A stretch of DNA of 64,000 nt from Zanthoxylum bungeanum (taxonomy: Eukaryota > Streptophyta > Magnoliopsida > Sapindales > Rutaceae): positions 62,001-126,000 of the forward strand of contig SKCR01001819.1 of NCBI GenBank assembly GCA_019454045.1, read 5' to 3'. Of this stretch, positions 34,804-47,160 are shown in pieces. The position numbers and the translations under genes were made by a program. How positions within the stretch are numbered: position 1 is the first letter of the stretch; each line of letters begins with the position of its first letter. The notes beneath the pieces were generated by a model. That model was not told the DNA's origin and searched no databases. It was given only the letters and a program-made list of their open reading frames with translations.

Positions 34804-35609
34804 ATCTCCCACTTGGCCTATATCTAGTAACTCGAGTGTCTTACACCTGAACTATGTACTGATTATCGTCTGATGCGATTTATACGATCATCACATCGCC
34901 ACGATGTATGATCCGAACGAATCAGATGATAGTCAAAGTATGTATCTGGATCGTTGATGAGACCATTAATTCTTTAGCCCGTGCTGACGCCTAACTCAGC
35001 AGCTAACAGAACTATATCTAATCTAATTAGATTTATTATCGACCCAAATGGCTTCTATTGATGCCTCAGCTGCAGCAATAACCCGCATTTATTTTTTATT
35101 CGGTAACAGTATCTTGCTTGGAATATTTCCAGCTCACTGTTCCGTTATTCAAATTGTATAGTACCGTTGTTCGACTTATAGTCGTTTTATCGGTTTGGAA
35201 ACTTGCTACAGTCATCCCAGTCACTTCAAGTTCTCCATCTCCATAGTATAAGACAGCATCCTTAGATCTCTAAGATACTAATGGATGTTCTTAATATTAA
35301 TCCAGTGACTATCACTAGGATTGGCCTGTTTGTGACTTCATATGCTCAAAGCGTATGAGACACCAGGTCGCGTATATTTTTCAATGTACAATTTCTCGGA
35401 GAGTTTCATGAAAGCCAAGCTTTCACCAATAGTTATATGGGAATATCATTTCTAAGAAATGACATATTTATCATCATTATTTATAGGACAACCACTATCA
35501 GTGCGCTCCCATTAAGCCTCTTATATACACAAGAATCATTTCGTTTTGAATAAATCATAAACCATTATGATTACATCAAAGACGATAATTCCAAGAACCT
35601 ATGCTTGCT

Positions 35610-35821
35610 TCAATCCAAACATGGATCGAATAACTTGCAAACCTTGTTTGCTAGTTTTGGTATGACAAAACCGACAGGATGTTGTAAACATCCTCCAAAA
35701 GGTTTCCTTTTCAGGAAAGCGATTTTCCCGTTCAGCTGACATATTTCATAAATGAAACATGCAGCATTAGCAAGCATTATCCAAATGGATTTACCGTGGC
35801 AACAGGTAAAAGGTTGAATCG
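35610..35821 (-). pseudogene. Degenerate copia RT fragment in element C
   Basis: The peptide aligns loosely with the copia RT segment that precedes the catalytic box (LNGK, PFGGCLQHPVGF in place of the usual VYM-QPEGF, then KVCKL). It matches A at 1150-1320 at nucleotide level. No catalytic motif remains. Confidence 0.6.
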
Positions 35822-38214
35822 TAGTCAACACAATGTTGATAACGATACCTTTCCGCTAAAAGCCTAGCTTTATACGTTGGTATGTTGCCTTCAATGTATG
35901 TCTTCCTTGAAGACTTATATAGTACCAATAGGCATAATGCCTTGTAGTACAACAACTAGTGTCCAAACATAGTTGATATACATGGAATCCATTTCGGATT
36001 CATGACACTTTGCCATGATTAGGGAGTCGATACCTGGTATCACTTCCTCATACGTAGTCAGTTGGTATACCTCAAGAAGATTGACATCTTTATGAGGTGA
36101 GATCAGAAACCCATACCCAGGTTGTTTTCTGACTCTCTCCGACTTACGCGGTTCTTGTGTATTCGAAGATTACTGGTATAGTTTCATCCTTGATGAACTA
36201 TTTATGTTCCATTAAGAATCAGTGCCAGGAACAGTATTACTCCGATTTTCATCGAATTTTACTATCCTCCCACTTTCCACTGCATATAGGTATTCCTCTT
36301 AGGAAAACCGCATGGTGAGCAACAATTAAATTGTTCTCCTGTGAGATGTATAAGTACTATACTTTGGTATCCCTAGGATAACCTACAATTGGCACTTATC
36401 CAATATGGGTTTTAGTTTGGTATCATCCAAACGTATACCTAGCATTCCCAAATTTTTAGGAATGTGAAACACGGTTTCTTTCCTGTTGATATCTAATATG
36501 AAGTCTGTCAAACAGATTTTTATGGAACCTTATTCAAAATAAGTTTTGCACTGTTAATGTGTATCCATTGAAGGAAATGGTAGCTCAGAGCGACTCATGA
36601 TTAACCTTATCATGTCCAATAAAATTCGGTTACTCTGTTCGGACACACCGTCAAATTGACGTGTTCCGGGAGGAGTCCTCATTGAAACAATACTATACTC
36701 TTTCCAGTATTAGAAACTTATTGCTTAAGTATTTTCATCATGGTCTAACCGTGACGGTTAATACTTTAGCCGATCTGTTTTTCTATTTCGTGTCGAAACT
36801 TTAAAGTTTCTGATTTGTGTTTCAAAAGAAACACATAACCATCACGCGATGCCACATCCCGTAAAGGTTACGAAATATTCATATCCTCATCTAGCCTAGC
36901 TAGACATGGGCCCACTTGCTTCACTATGAACTAGGGCTAACAGATCGGTGGCATTTGCACTTTTACCAAGTAAAGGTGTTTTAGGCACATTGCCCAATAA
37001 ACTAGATTCGTAGACTTTATTTGAATAGAATCAAATATGTCATTGTACCCATTCTTCAAAAGTATGGATATACGAGTCTTTGTTTAAATTGTGTCCCAGA
37101 CAACAATGCCACAAATTAGTTTCTTCTGATCAAATCAGTTCGAGCTATTAGTTTGCCATGTTGTATATTTGAGATTTATTTATATTCAGAATATAAATTT
37201 TGTTATTCACATCTAATGTGTTTATCTCAATATCATCTTTATAAAATAAAACACTTTAGTGTTCTAGAATATAAAGGTCAATCCTGCAATGGATTAAACA
37301 CTGATATAAAGATAATGTATCTAGTCAAACTAATTACATTATAATAGTTTCCTAATTTAAGTACATATCTGAAGGTAGTTCCTAAACTTAGGTATCTACG
37401 ATTAAAACAGCGACTTTCGTCCCGTTTCCGATTCGCAGATAAATCTCTATTGAAGGCAGTATCCTGTTCAAAACAGATTCTGAACATCAATACATATATT
37501 TTATGTTCCACACTAAGTATTTAAAATCTAATTTTATTACTAGTAGTGAACATAATGTTGACAAACATATTTGAAGTCGGAGCCAAGCCCGTCTTCAATT
37601 CCTTCATGTCTGCCTTGTCCAAACGGCAGTCACGCTTCCGCGATCCCATTTTCCATATTTAGGCAGACATTTTGGGATATGTCATTTATCTTCCCAGAAG
37701 ATTATAATGATTTTGCCTTTGCCCTTTTTCACACTCAGAAGCGTTCGTCCTAGCCTTGGCATTCTGGAATGTCGAAGTAAGGTGCGCCTTGGGCTACTTA
37801 CCTAATTGAAAAGTTTGACTTTATCTCCTTGAGAATAGTCATTAACTCTCCAAGAGTTTAGTATTGCAATTTAGTACTTCTCAGATCTAAGAATAGATCT
37901 ATGAAGATCCTTCAATTTCTTTATCATACTTTAAGGATCTAATCCTTAGTTCTGATTCAGAAATTAAAGAGTCTATTGCGACAAGCTTAATGGATTAAGC
38001 ACTAAAGTTATCATCACATAAATCTTCCAAAGATTACGCTCTACTATTTGCTTAACTCCGGGCTTAGGCCTAATATGTTATTTTATCAAATAAACTAACT
38101 TATTAGTTTCCAGGACCATCCTGACATTATTCCCAATTTGAAAATAAACCATTTAAATACATTTTCCCTAGGATTATGTTTTAAATGTCAATCTTTCAAT
38201 TTTATCTTGATTCT

Positions 38215-38361
38215 AATAGTCCAACTATTTAATCAACGATTTCGGTACTTTTAAATATAATGATTATTATAGTCCAACTATATTAATCAACTGTACTTTG
38301 AATTTGTTTGAATACAGTCCAATTGTTTATTAAAACAACATTTAAATATTAGTCCAACTAA
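38215..38361. repeat. Palindrome cluster with CCA spacers (element C)
   Basis: AATAGT/ACTATT at 38215-38229, TATAGT/ACTATA at 38268-38282, an imperfect ACAGT/ATTGT near 38314 and TTAGT/ACTAA at 38349-38361. Confidence 0.85.
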
Positions 38362-38593
38362 CATTTAATTTATACGACGAATGATATTTCTTTGAGCGCA
38401 TATGGCAAGTAATTAAACGAATATTGCAAATTCAATTCTTGCCTCCCACTTTTTTCCGGTGAGCCTCTAACCCTCTGTCGAGTACTCAGGAAACCGTGTT
38501 TCCTAGCGGGCTAGGATCCCGTTAAATATCACCCAATCTTGACTTTGGCCAACAAATTGTATGATAATTAACTAGGTAGATCTCTAAGATCAA

Positions 38594-38949
38594 TTGGATC
38601 CAATCCAATTCCTAGATCCAGTAGGGGGACATCCAAGTCCGAAACATATATCTTATATATGCCATATATCCAATATATTGCCTAACCTTTTTCCTCTGAA
38701 TCAACTAAGCCTTGGCATTGGCACAACAAACTTAGTGATCCCAGTTAAGCGTGACCCATTGACCATGGAAAGCTTCGTAATCAATGTCGATGGACAAGAA
38801 GTGGTCTTGACTTTGGCCAACAAACCACAACTTGGACAAGACACTGATATGGAACAAAGCTCTCGTGATTCAAACACATCCTCGAAGGACAAAGGCCTTG
38901 ACTTTGGCCAACAAGCCAATGCCAGTCTTAGATCTTGAGCAAGAATCAC
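38594..38949. other. Conserved block with 93-bp imperfect repeats (copy C)
   Basis: The longest antisense frame of the four copies (plus strand, 38594-38938) and an open minus frame (38949-38701) overlap here. The family-wide peptide core is VIPVKR, then PLTMESFVINVDGQE. No recognisable domain. Confidence 0.5.
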
Positions 38950-40480
38950 TCAATGGAAGGAAAAATGCTTAATATTTGTGAGGGTTTTTCGCGTGCAAAT
39001 TGGCAACCAATTTATTATCTTTGTTAAGGTCTCATCATCATACACCCTTATACATGCATTCTAAATACGTAATAAAACGCGTATAAATAAATTAATAATG
39101 ATATGTGGATGGATACTTTACACAATGATACTAGATCAAATATCTCTCTTTCTCTCTCTCCGCTAGCACATGTATTTGCTTCTACCCGTTACACTACAAT
39201 TCTAAAGAAACCTCATTTACATTGAGGGGAATAGGTGAGAAGAGAAATACAATGAGAAATGAGGTAATAAGGCTGGACACGCATGTCCAATTAATAAATT
39301 CCAAATTTATTACAACAATTTCTAAAATTGCCCCACCCATCTAATATCCATCTGATATAAATTATTCATGCATCGCAACCATGTATTCACACAAGCATGT
39401 TATCAATCAATCTAATCAAATTAATTAATCTGATAATTAGTGACCATCCAATGTTCAAACAACGATTTGATTTTGTTCGAATCGAACTCGTTTTGCGAAT
39501 AAGTACTCAAAGTACTAATTCTCGAATTAAATTAAACTACATAATTAAATCCAATTCAATTTGTATTTAATACTAATTCGCTATTTAATTCCAAATTAAA
39601 TACTACACTTTATTAATGAACTTTTACGACTTAAATTCCAAATTTAATCGTTACGGGTCTCAAAGCCCGATTAACGTCCAACGTTAATTTAATTAAAGTC
39701 CAATGGGCTTTCAATTAATTTCTTAAGGCGTGGACTTTTGGTCAACTCGGGTCAAACCCAATAACCAAAGTCAAATCAAGGAGTAACCCCATAAGCCTAG
39801 AAATCAATTAAGGCCCATTAGGCCCAATTAAATTTATTAAGGTCCATTAGTCGCATTTGGGCTTTATGGAAGCGGTTTTGGGCCCAATTGGATCCAACCA
39901 ATTTAGCCTAAACCCAACTTAGTACAACCAAGCCCAATAAGCCCAATTACAACACTCAAGCCCAATTTTAACAAAATAGACCCAAATAATTAAATTACCA
40001 AATTCCAAATTCTCAATTTAATTACACAAAGTGTATAACATAATTAATTACCCAATTAACATTTCTAAAACATCAATTAGCCTAATTAATCACGCTCATC
40101 AACAACAAAACATGTTCAACACATTTTATCAAAAAATCAAACCCAATACATGCTCTTATATGTCTCGGCAATGGGGTGATTTTCATGTCCAATTTTAATC
40201 CAATCCAATTGAATCCAATTAAACATTAAATCAATATTCCCAATTGATTTCTAACACATCCAATGATCAAAAAATCCAAGACATCAAAATAGGGCATCAT
40301 TCTCGGCCAAGCTAAGATTTTGGGGAAAAAAATGATCCAATCACAATTTCATGAAATTGATCCAATCAAACTTCAATTCAACATGTTTTAAGCATACTCA
40401 AACATCCAATTTAATTAAATCATGCTCAAAAAATTTTACCCAAATTTTAAGCCCTAATCAAATTTCATGCTTTTCAATCG

Positions 40481-40491
40481 CTCTGATACCA
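40481..40491 (-). promoter_or_regulatory. Primer-binding site of element C
   Basis: On minus TGGTATCAGAG continues with CG, next to an LTR ending CCAACA; initiator-Met tRNA type. Confidence 0.9.
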
Positions 40492-40492
40492 T

Positions 40493-42147
40493 TGTTGGAG
40501 TTTCTACGGCCCCGAGAATCGAATATCAAGCATAAAACAAGTGTGAATACAACGAGGGAGTTGCGGAATACTAACATCGATTGGTTGAGCGACGCGACGA
40601 CGAACAAAATGATTTATGCCCTCCTTACTGCTCACGGCAGTGAGCTGCTGTTGGGCTCCATTTTCGGCCATTGTTGGTCCTCCATGAAAGCTCCAAGCTT
40701 CGTCAAACGATTCCAAGATCATGGGTGGACTTCCCTATCACCTTCGGATGTCTCTCGGAGTGCTAGCTCTCAATGATTTTGCCATAAAAACCATCACACT
40801 TGCTTCCCATCTTCTCGGTTTTACCCAGCAGAAAACCAGTGAAGAAAAGCCTCTAAGGCCGAGAGACAATAGAGGAATTAGAGAGAGAGAGATGTGTTTT
40901 TGTTACATTAAAATGGTAAATGATTTTCCAAAAATCATATACACAAATTGCTTTTCAAAAAGTCAACCATTTAATGCTCCAACCATTCACATCACTTCCC
41001 ATCAATCAATCAAGTTGTCAAGTCACATCACTCAAAGTGACAAGTGATTTGACGCTTGAAGTGACTGATGATTTGATGATTGATTTGACTTACGGGCCGC
41101 ACTCGAATTCCAAATGCAAATGCGCTCGCAAACAATCCCGGGCTCGTGTTCGCTAATTCCAAATTAACGAATTTTATGTTGCGACGTAGTTAAATGATTA
41201 TGCCTAGCGAAATCACTATTCACGTCACTAACGAATTAATTCTAAATTAACTCGTTTGCCCGAATTAAAATTTAATTTTAATTCCGCGTCGAAATCCAAT
41301 TTCGTATAATATATCGAATATATTATTTTATCGATTAATTCCAAATTAATCGTTATCTCTCTTTAATTAATATTTTATCCCTGATAAAATATCTCCTCAA
41401 TTAATCCCAGATTAATTTTTTCTCTCATCTAATTAATTAATCCCAGATTAATAAAAGTGCGAGTCATACGTCATCGGTGAATCTTCGGGAAGCGACCCAT
41501 GAGATCCCCGAATATGTTGGCAGTAAATTCGGTCGTCGGACTATCCGAACACTTAAGTACCTAGTGCTACGCTTGTACCGATTTACAAGACAAGGTTGGC
41601 TTCTAGCAAAGCGCCATGCCTACCCAATTCTCTAGAAATATCATTACAGGAATATAAGGATCTATATCAGGCATAGTATGCATAGTATTGCGTATTTCGA
41701 TCCAGTATCGGATGATCAAATGCAAGGCCTGGGGCTCGTTCAGTGTCTGCCCCGTACGAAGCATATATCGGATCACGAGCAACTAGTCTCTTTATTATCG
41801 GATAATCATGACCAAGTCATATTATCCCGATGGTTGCAACCCTTTAGAGAACCAGTTCTGTATCCATGCGCGATCATCATCTCCATATGACTGGAGTGAT
41901 ACTTCCGTCTTGACATCACACCCAACACTCTGACTATGGATATTTAATGATTTATCCTTTGTGGATTGATACTGTCTCATATCATTCTCAATCCAGGAAC
42001 AAATCATAAGGACCTCTTATCATTTATACATCTAGGTGATCTAATCACAAATGATAAGAGAGCAATCTCCTTTGTCACATAATTAATTTGTACAACAACA
42101 CCATGATTTGTACAAATAGTGACGCTATAGGTCATAATTGTCCAACA
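40493..42147 (-). repeat. 5' LTR of element C (1.66 kb)
   Basis: Same family as 32847-34803 but lacks about 300 bp near 41926, where CACACCCAACA joins CTCTGACTATGG. Palindrome array 41151-41450. Confidence 0.92.
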
Positions 42148-42152
42148 GCATA
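42148..42152. repeat. Target-site duplication of copia C, right copy (GCATA)
   Basis: Matches 32842-32846 exactly. Confidence 0.93.
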
Positions 42153-42346
42153 AAGGTAAATTAACATACGGCAAGCATACAACTTAATATGCACATTGTA
42201 CTCATACATGTGGGGAATGCAGATAAATGGCAATTGCATAATCATGCGTAATAAAGAGAAGCAATCAGGTTAGTAATACAAAGGGATAACTAATAGGGGC
42301 AATTATGCATAAAATATGATGAAAATGACTCAGTTCAGTATGTGTG

Positions 42347-42690
42347 CATTCGTGTAGCATTCGTAAACGTGTTCGAATGGTAAACAGAAGGTTCGCATTC
42401 GTGTAGCGTTTGAGAACGGGTTCGAACGGGACCAGACCTGATACATGATAAAACAAAGAACATATGTGCGCGTTCGTGTAGCGTTTGTAAAATGCATTCA
42501 AATGGTAAACAGAAGGTTCACGTTCGTGTGGCATTTGAGGACGCGTTCGAATGGGACCAGACCTGATGCATGATAAAACTAAGAAAATGTGTGCGCGTTC
42601 GAGTAGCGTCCGAAAACGCGTTCGAACGGTAAACAGAAGGTTCGCATTCGTATAGCGTTCGAGAACGTGTTCGAACGGAACCAGACCTGA
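42347..42690. repeat. Three 124-125-bp tandem repeats in the Tat LTR
   Basis: Units begin at about 42347, 42471 and 42596, each with two copies of a GTTCGTGTAGCGTTYGA-like motif and CCAGACCTGAT. An inverted copy of the motif (CCGTTCGAACGCTACACG) lies at 44262-44279. Confidence 0.85.
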
Positions 42691-42779
42691 TGCATGCAAC
42701 ACATATATAGACAAACAAAGCCACAATGTAGGACCTCACGTGTCGCATTGAACTCATTCCTATCTAATCATGTGTACCT

Positions 42780-43045
42780 CTCCCGGCGCGGCAAAGCATC
42801 GTGGTAAAGGATTTTAACCCCTCGAAATAGAGGACCTTTAATCCGACTTACTAAGCCCATGCGCTAATAACACAATGCATATAAGAAATAAAGACAACTA
42901 TATCGGACTTCGTATACCCGATTGAACACATCTCACATTCAACCGAATATACATCATCCGGCGCGGCAAAGCATCGTGGTAAAGGATTTTAACCCCGAAA
43001 AATAGAGGACCTTTAATCGCACTTACTAAGCCCATGCGCTTTACC
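42780..43045. repeat. Direct duplication in the Tat LTR
   Basis: A block with GGCGCGGCAAAGCATCGTGG and AGAGGACCTTTAATC occurs at 42785-42863 and again at 42960-43041. Confidence 0.85.
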
Positions 43046-44487
43046 TCATCATTACTCAAACAAATAACATGCAGAATTTAAATAGCGGATAATAAATGAA
43101 TCAAACAACATAAAATAAAATATGCGATGTTTTCTCAAGTGGTACGTGGAGTTGTATCCCAAATACAGACCGCACTACCGTCCATTCGGATTCGGCTACA
43201 GAATTTATGTCTGGGTTTCCTTCCTATATACCACAAGAGGCGACACATTTTTCATTTTATTCAAAACCACAACATGCATCCATAAACAACTCGCATACGA
43301 AATAAATAACTAAAACAATTAAAAGATGAATAAAAGATGAATACAAAAAGTGCCTTTAGGTCTAACCTTTTATGTCGACTCTCGGAAGTACCGTACGCGG
43401 TCGTCGGAAGGGTGAATGCTCTGTAACTCCTCCGGCTCACTGGTTCAACGTTTCCCTTTGCTGCTTCGCTATTCGGGCTGCTTTTTCCCTCCGTTTCGCT
43501 TCTGTTTTGCTGCTGTCTTGCTGCTGTATTACTACTATATTTTGGACACTGTTTTTGGTATTTTTAGGCTACTATTTTGGATGTTTTTTAAAGGCTTTAA
43601 GTGCTGTTTTTTAGTTACTATTTTAGGGATTTAGGGGCTGTGATTTTCGGTAGTGTAGGGGGATTATATGGGCTGCTGTTTCGGTGGTATTGAGGGTTGT
43701 ATGGGGCTACTCTTTCGGTGGATGTAGGGGCTGTTTCTTGCTTAGGGTTAGGCGTGAATCCTAGAGAGAGGAGAAGAAAGTTGTTTCTTGTTGTTTTTGT
43801 GTATTGGGCGTGAATGAGAGACTCTTTTTTTTGCTGTATATGCGTGAAAAGTCAGGAGGATTCAAGGGTTGGAATAGCTTTGTTTTTATAGGCAAATGGG
43901 ATGGGTGAATCCTTGCTTGACAAGGAAGGGATTTGGTGCATTAAATGAGGATATGATTTGGTGTTAAACAAGGAAAACCTAAGATTGATTGGGGGGCAAA
44001 ATTTGGTTAATTAGGAAATTAATATATTTAATTTGTTTTGATTAGGCATACAATTTGTTTTGTTAGGAATATAATATTTGTGATTGATTTTAATTAGGCA
44101 TGATTTTATTTGATATTTATTTTAATTTGGTATATGATTTTTAGATTTTATTTAATTCCCAATGTGTTAAATATGTGTTTAATTAATTGGGATGTGTTTT
44201 ATGGGCTTTGGTGGGCTAATTGGGCTTGGGTGTGAGGCTAGCAGCAAAACCAAAAATACCGACACCGTTCGAACGCTACACGAATGCCCGTAATCTGCTT
44301 GACGTTCGAACGTGGTCATGAACGCAGCACGAACAAAAATAGTGAACTTGTGAAATGAATCTGATGACATGCTTTTTTTGAATTTCCCCTTCTAACGTCC
44401 GTTTCCCGCGACTTCCGTGACTTAAAAGGTAGTGTCTCCAAATGAGACTCATCATAGGGACTTATATGCAAAAATACAGTGCCTACA

Positions 44488-44506
44488 GTTGCCCCCACTT
44501 TGATGG
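44488..44506 (-). promoter_or_regulatory. Polypurine tract of the Tat element
   Basis: On minus it reads AAAGTGGGGGCAAC up to the LTR start TGTAGGC; it primes second-strand synthesis. Confidence 0.85.
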
Positions 44507-44615
44507 GACTTGTGTAATGTGTAACAGTGACAATCCTATCAAAGTTATGCAATGCATTTTCACTTACCTGGCTTGCCAGCTGCCACCTGACTTGCTTGTT
44601 GTCTCGAACTAAGTT

Positions 44616-45250
44616 GATGATATAGTGGACCTCGATCCTAGGACGCATCCCAATAACTGCAACCGATAATGGGGGCCTCGACCCTGGGACGCATCCCAAT
44701 ACCGCTGACAAAAGGTGGGCCTTGACCTTGGGACGCATCCCGAAACTGATGATGCAGTGGACCTCGATCCTGGGACGCATCCCAATAGCTGCAACCGATA
44801 ACGGAGGCCTCGACCCTGGGACGCATCCCAATACCGCTAACAAAAAGTAGGCCTCGACCTTGGGACGCATCTCGAAACTGATGATGCAGTGGACCTCGAT
44901 CCTGGGACGCATCCCAATAACTGCAACTGGAAACGGGGGCCTCGACCCTGGGACGCATCCCAATACCGCTGATAAAAAGTGGGGCTCGACCCTGGGACGC
45001 ATCCCGAAACTAATGATGCAGTGGACCTCGATCCTGGGACGCATCCCAATACCACTGACAAAAAGTGGGCCTCGACCCCGGGACGTATCCCGAAACTGAT
45101 GATGCAGTGGACCTCGATCTCGGGACGCATCCCAATAACTGCAACTCGTATATGTGTTGATGTGGTCCTCAGCCCCGGAACGCATCCCCAAGACTGCTGC
45201 TAGTATTGATGTGGGCCTCGCCCCCTGGGATGCATCCCAAAACTATTGTT
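44616..45250. repeat. 132-bp higher-order tandem repeat in the Tat 3' UTR
   Basis: Each full unit is 40+46+46 bp, each subunit centred on CTGGGACGCATCCC. Full units start at 44616, 44748 and 44880; the unit at 45012 is 86 bp (one 46-bp subunit missing), and 45098 begins a diverged end. The period of 44 codons keeps several frames open on minus, which explains a 291-codon repetitive reading frame there; I do not regard it as a gene. Confidence 0.92.
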
Positions 45251-45421
45251 GGTATGTTGATGCTTCTAATCGGCTTGTCTTTGACGCCTTCTCTTTTCTT
45301 CTTCAAAACCTGTGAATACAAAACAAACACAAAACGAATGCCAGAATGTGTTACGTGTATACATGCATGCATGAGTTTTCTTATCCCGTCGGGTTAGGCC
45401 TTCTGCCAAGTCTTCTCTTTC

Positions 45422-46790
45422 TCAGGCAAAATATTGCTTCAATCTGTCCACGTTGATCGGCTCAGTGAACTCGTTACCTTCCAAGTCTGACAGTCTCACT
45501 GCCCCATTTCCTATTACTTTCTGCACTATGTAAGGTCCTTCCCAGTTAGGTCTGAACTTTCCTCTCGGATCTGTCATCGATGGCCTTGACTGCTTAAGTA
45601 CCAAATCACCCTTTTTTAATCTTAGTAGGGCGCACCTTCTTGTTGAATGCTCGAGCCAACCTCTTCTGATATATGTGCATGTGATGCAAGGACTTCATTC
45701 TCATTTCATCTAGCAGTGCTAACTGTTCAAACCTCTGTGCGGCCCATTCTTGCTCAGGTAACTCTGTTTCTGCTAATACCCTCATTGACTGTATCTCAAC
45801 CTCTACTGGCAGCACTACTTCCATTCCGTACACCAAAGAGTAAGGTATGGCTCCCGTCGCTGTTCTTACTGACGTTTTGTACCCTCATAAAGCATGCGGT
45901 AGTTTGTCGGCCCAATCCCTGCAGTTCTCTGTCATCTTGGCCAAAATTGTCTTTATTGTCTTGTTGGCTGCCTCAACTGCCCCATTTTCCTGCGGCCTGT
46001 ACGGTGATGACTTATGGTGGCCTATCCTGTATTTCTGTAGCATTGCCTTTGTTTCCCCCTGGAACTGAACTCCGTTATCTGTAACCACATGGTACGGTAT
46101 ACCATACCGACAAATGAGATTCCGAGCTATAAACTTTGCCATTTGTTTCGCTGTAACATTACGGAATGACTCGGCTTCCACCCACTTTGAGAAATAATCT
46201 ACTGCCACTACTATGAAGCGATGCCAATTCGATGCATTCGGTCGAATCTCTCCAATCACATCAATTCCCCATGTTGAGAAAGGCCACCGCTCTGACAACC
46301 CGTGTAACTTTGTGTGCGACAAATGATTCAAATTATCGTGTGCTTGACAATCATGACAGTGATTTACCATCTTCGCGTAGTCGGTCTCCATGGTTGACCA
46401 GTAAAAACCTTGTCTCACTATCTTGCGGGACAGATTCAACCCGTTCATGTGCGGACCACATACCCCGGCGTGTACTTCTTCCATTACCTGCTGAGCCTCT
46501 TCCTTTCTCAAAAATTTCAACTGAAAACCGTTTGCTTGCCTCTTGTACAGTTCCCCTTCCAAAATCACATATTGGGAAGCTAATTTCTGAATGGCTAATC
46601 TGTCTTTTCTGCCTGCTCCCTCCGGGAGTTCCCCGTGTTCCAGATACCTTTGAATGTCGTGATACCAAGGTTTACCATCATCGATCTCCACTTCCAAGAC
46701 TCTTTGTATCTCATATACAGGCATGTTCCATGTTGTCAGTATCAATGGTCTCATCACTAACTTTTCCGGATTCTCCCAAGTCGCTGCAAG
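45422..46790 (-). pseudogene. Tat integrase
   Basis: The zinc domain lies at about 46500-46350 (VHAGVCGPHM, then CHDC), and the catalytic core in the same frame has WGIDVIGEI, VVAVDYFSKWVEAE, VTDNGVQF and RPQENGAVEAANKTIKTIL, giving D, D and E. A stop at about 45882 and a later frame change at 45605 interrupt the C-terminal part, which ends GNGAVRLSD, PINVDRLKQYFA. It would insert cDNA. The core looks intact; the C-terminal breaks probably abolish a full product. Confidence 0.92.
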
Positions 46791-47160
46791 TGTAGCTAAT
46801 GCATCTGCCATTTGATTCTTTTCTCTCGGCAAGTGCTGAAACTTACAATCGGGGATAACCTGTGCCAACTTTCTGAGGTGAAAAAGGTAAGGTTTCAACC
46901 ATTCTTCTTTCAATTCCCATTCTCCCTGCATCTGTCGGATCACCAGCATCGAATCTCCGTAGACCTCCACACTCTCAGCCTTCAAGGCTATCAGCGCAGT
47001 CAAACCAAAAGAACATGCTTCATACTCGGCCATGTTATTAGTTACTCTGAACGTCAACCTCTTGGGCAAAAGCAAAGTCTCTCCTTCGAGGGTCACTATC
47101 ACGATCCCAATTCCGACTCCTTGCAATTCACTGCTCCGTCAAAATACATTTTCCATCTCT
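46770..47160 (-). pseudogene. Archaeal-type second RNase H (aRNH) of the Tat element
   Basis: After the normal RNase H, a second domain starts with YFDGAVN (about 47151), breaks by frameshift near 47110, then runs on with GVGIGIVIVTLEGETLL, VTNNMAEYEA and YGDSMLVIRQMQGEW, ending in KNQMADALA. The NNMAEYEA and GDS motifs carry the catalytic acids. Tat elements are known to have acquired this extra domain between RNase H and integrase. Apart from the frameshift the active-site residues are present. Confidence 0.88.

Larger units (their letters stand above)
34804..40480 (-). other. Interior of element C, non-coding or degenerate
   Basis: Near the polypurine tract lies degenerate copia pol; fragment 35821-35610 keeps QLNGKIAFLK and KVCKLFD, echoes of the RT stretch with LNG and VCKL. 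The CCA palindrome cluster is at 38215-38361, the conserved block at 38594-38949, then a 1.4-kb leader with further palindromes (ATTAACGT/ACGTTAAT around CCA at about 39672-39690). Confidence 0.7.
32847..42147 (-). mobile_element. Ty1/copia element C, complete with target duplication
   Basis: Two LTRs (32847-34803 as 3', 40493-42147 as 5'), primer-binding site, polypurine tract and perfect 5-bp target duplication make this a structurally complete insertion in the Tat LTR. The 5.7-kb interior has no usable gag, protease or integrase and only degenerate RT. It was probably moved in trans by an autonomous relative. Confidence 0.93.
42148..44487 (-). repeat. Tat 3' LTR, proximal part
   Basis: It begins (minus) TGTAGGC at 44487 beside the polypurine tract and continues to the copia C target site; with 32346-32846 the LTR totals about 2.84 kb. 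The sequence near 44360-44487 resembles the start of the other Tat LTR (56791-56910), sharing GGGAAACGGACGT. Repeats inside: 124-bp units at 42347-42690 and an about 178-bp duplication at 42780-43045. Confidence 0.88.

Noticed and set aside
42265..42757. Minus-strand frames of 153 and 79 codons in the Tat LTR
   Set aside because: Generated by the 124-bp tandem repeats.
44316..45191. A 291-codon repetitive open frame on minus (and overlapping open frames)
   Set aside because: It is produced by the 132-bp tandem repeat, whose period is a multiple of three; several frames are open on both strands. No domain, and it runs into the LTR.
42347..45250. CRISPR-like arrays
   Set aside because: The repeats are contiguous tandem units without unique spacers, and the DNA is plainly plant nuclear retrotransposon.
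46232..46795. Long plus-strand open frame opposite the Tat integrase
   Set aside because: Shadow of a well-supported integrase and aRNH on minus; the peptide has no recognisable motif.
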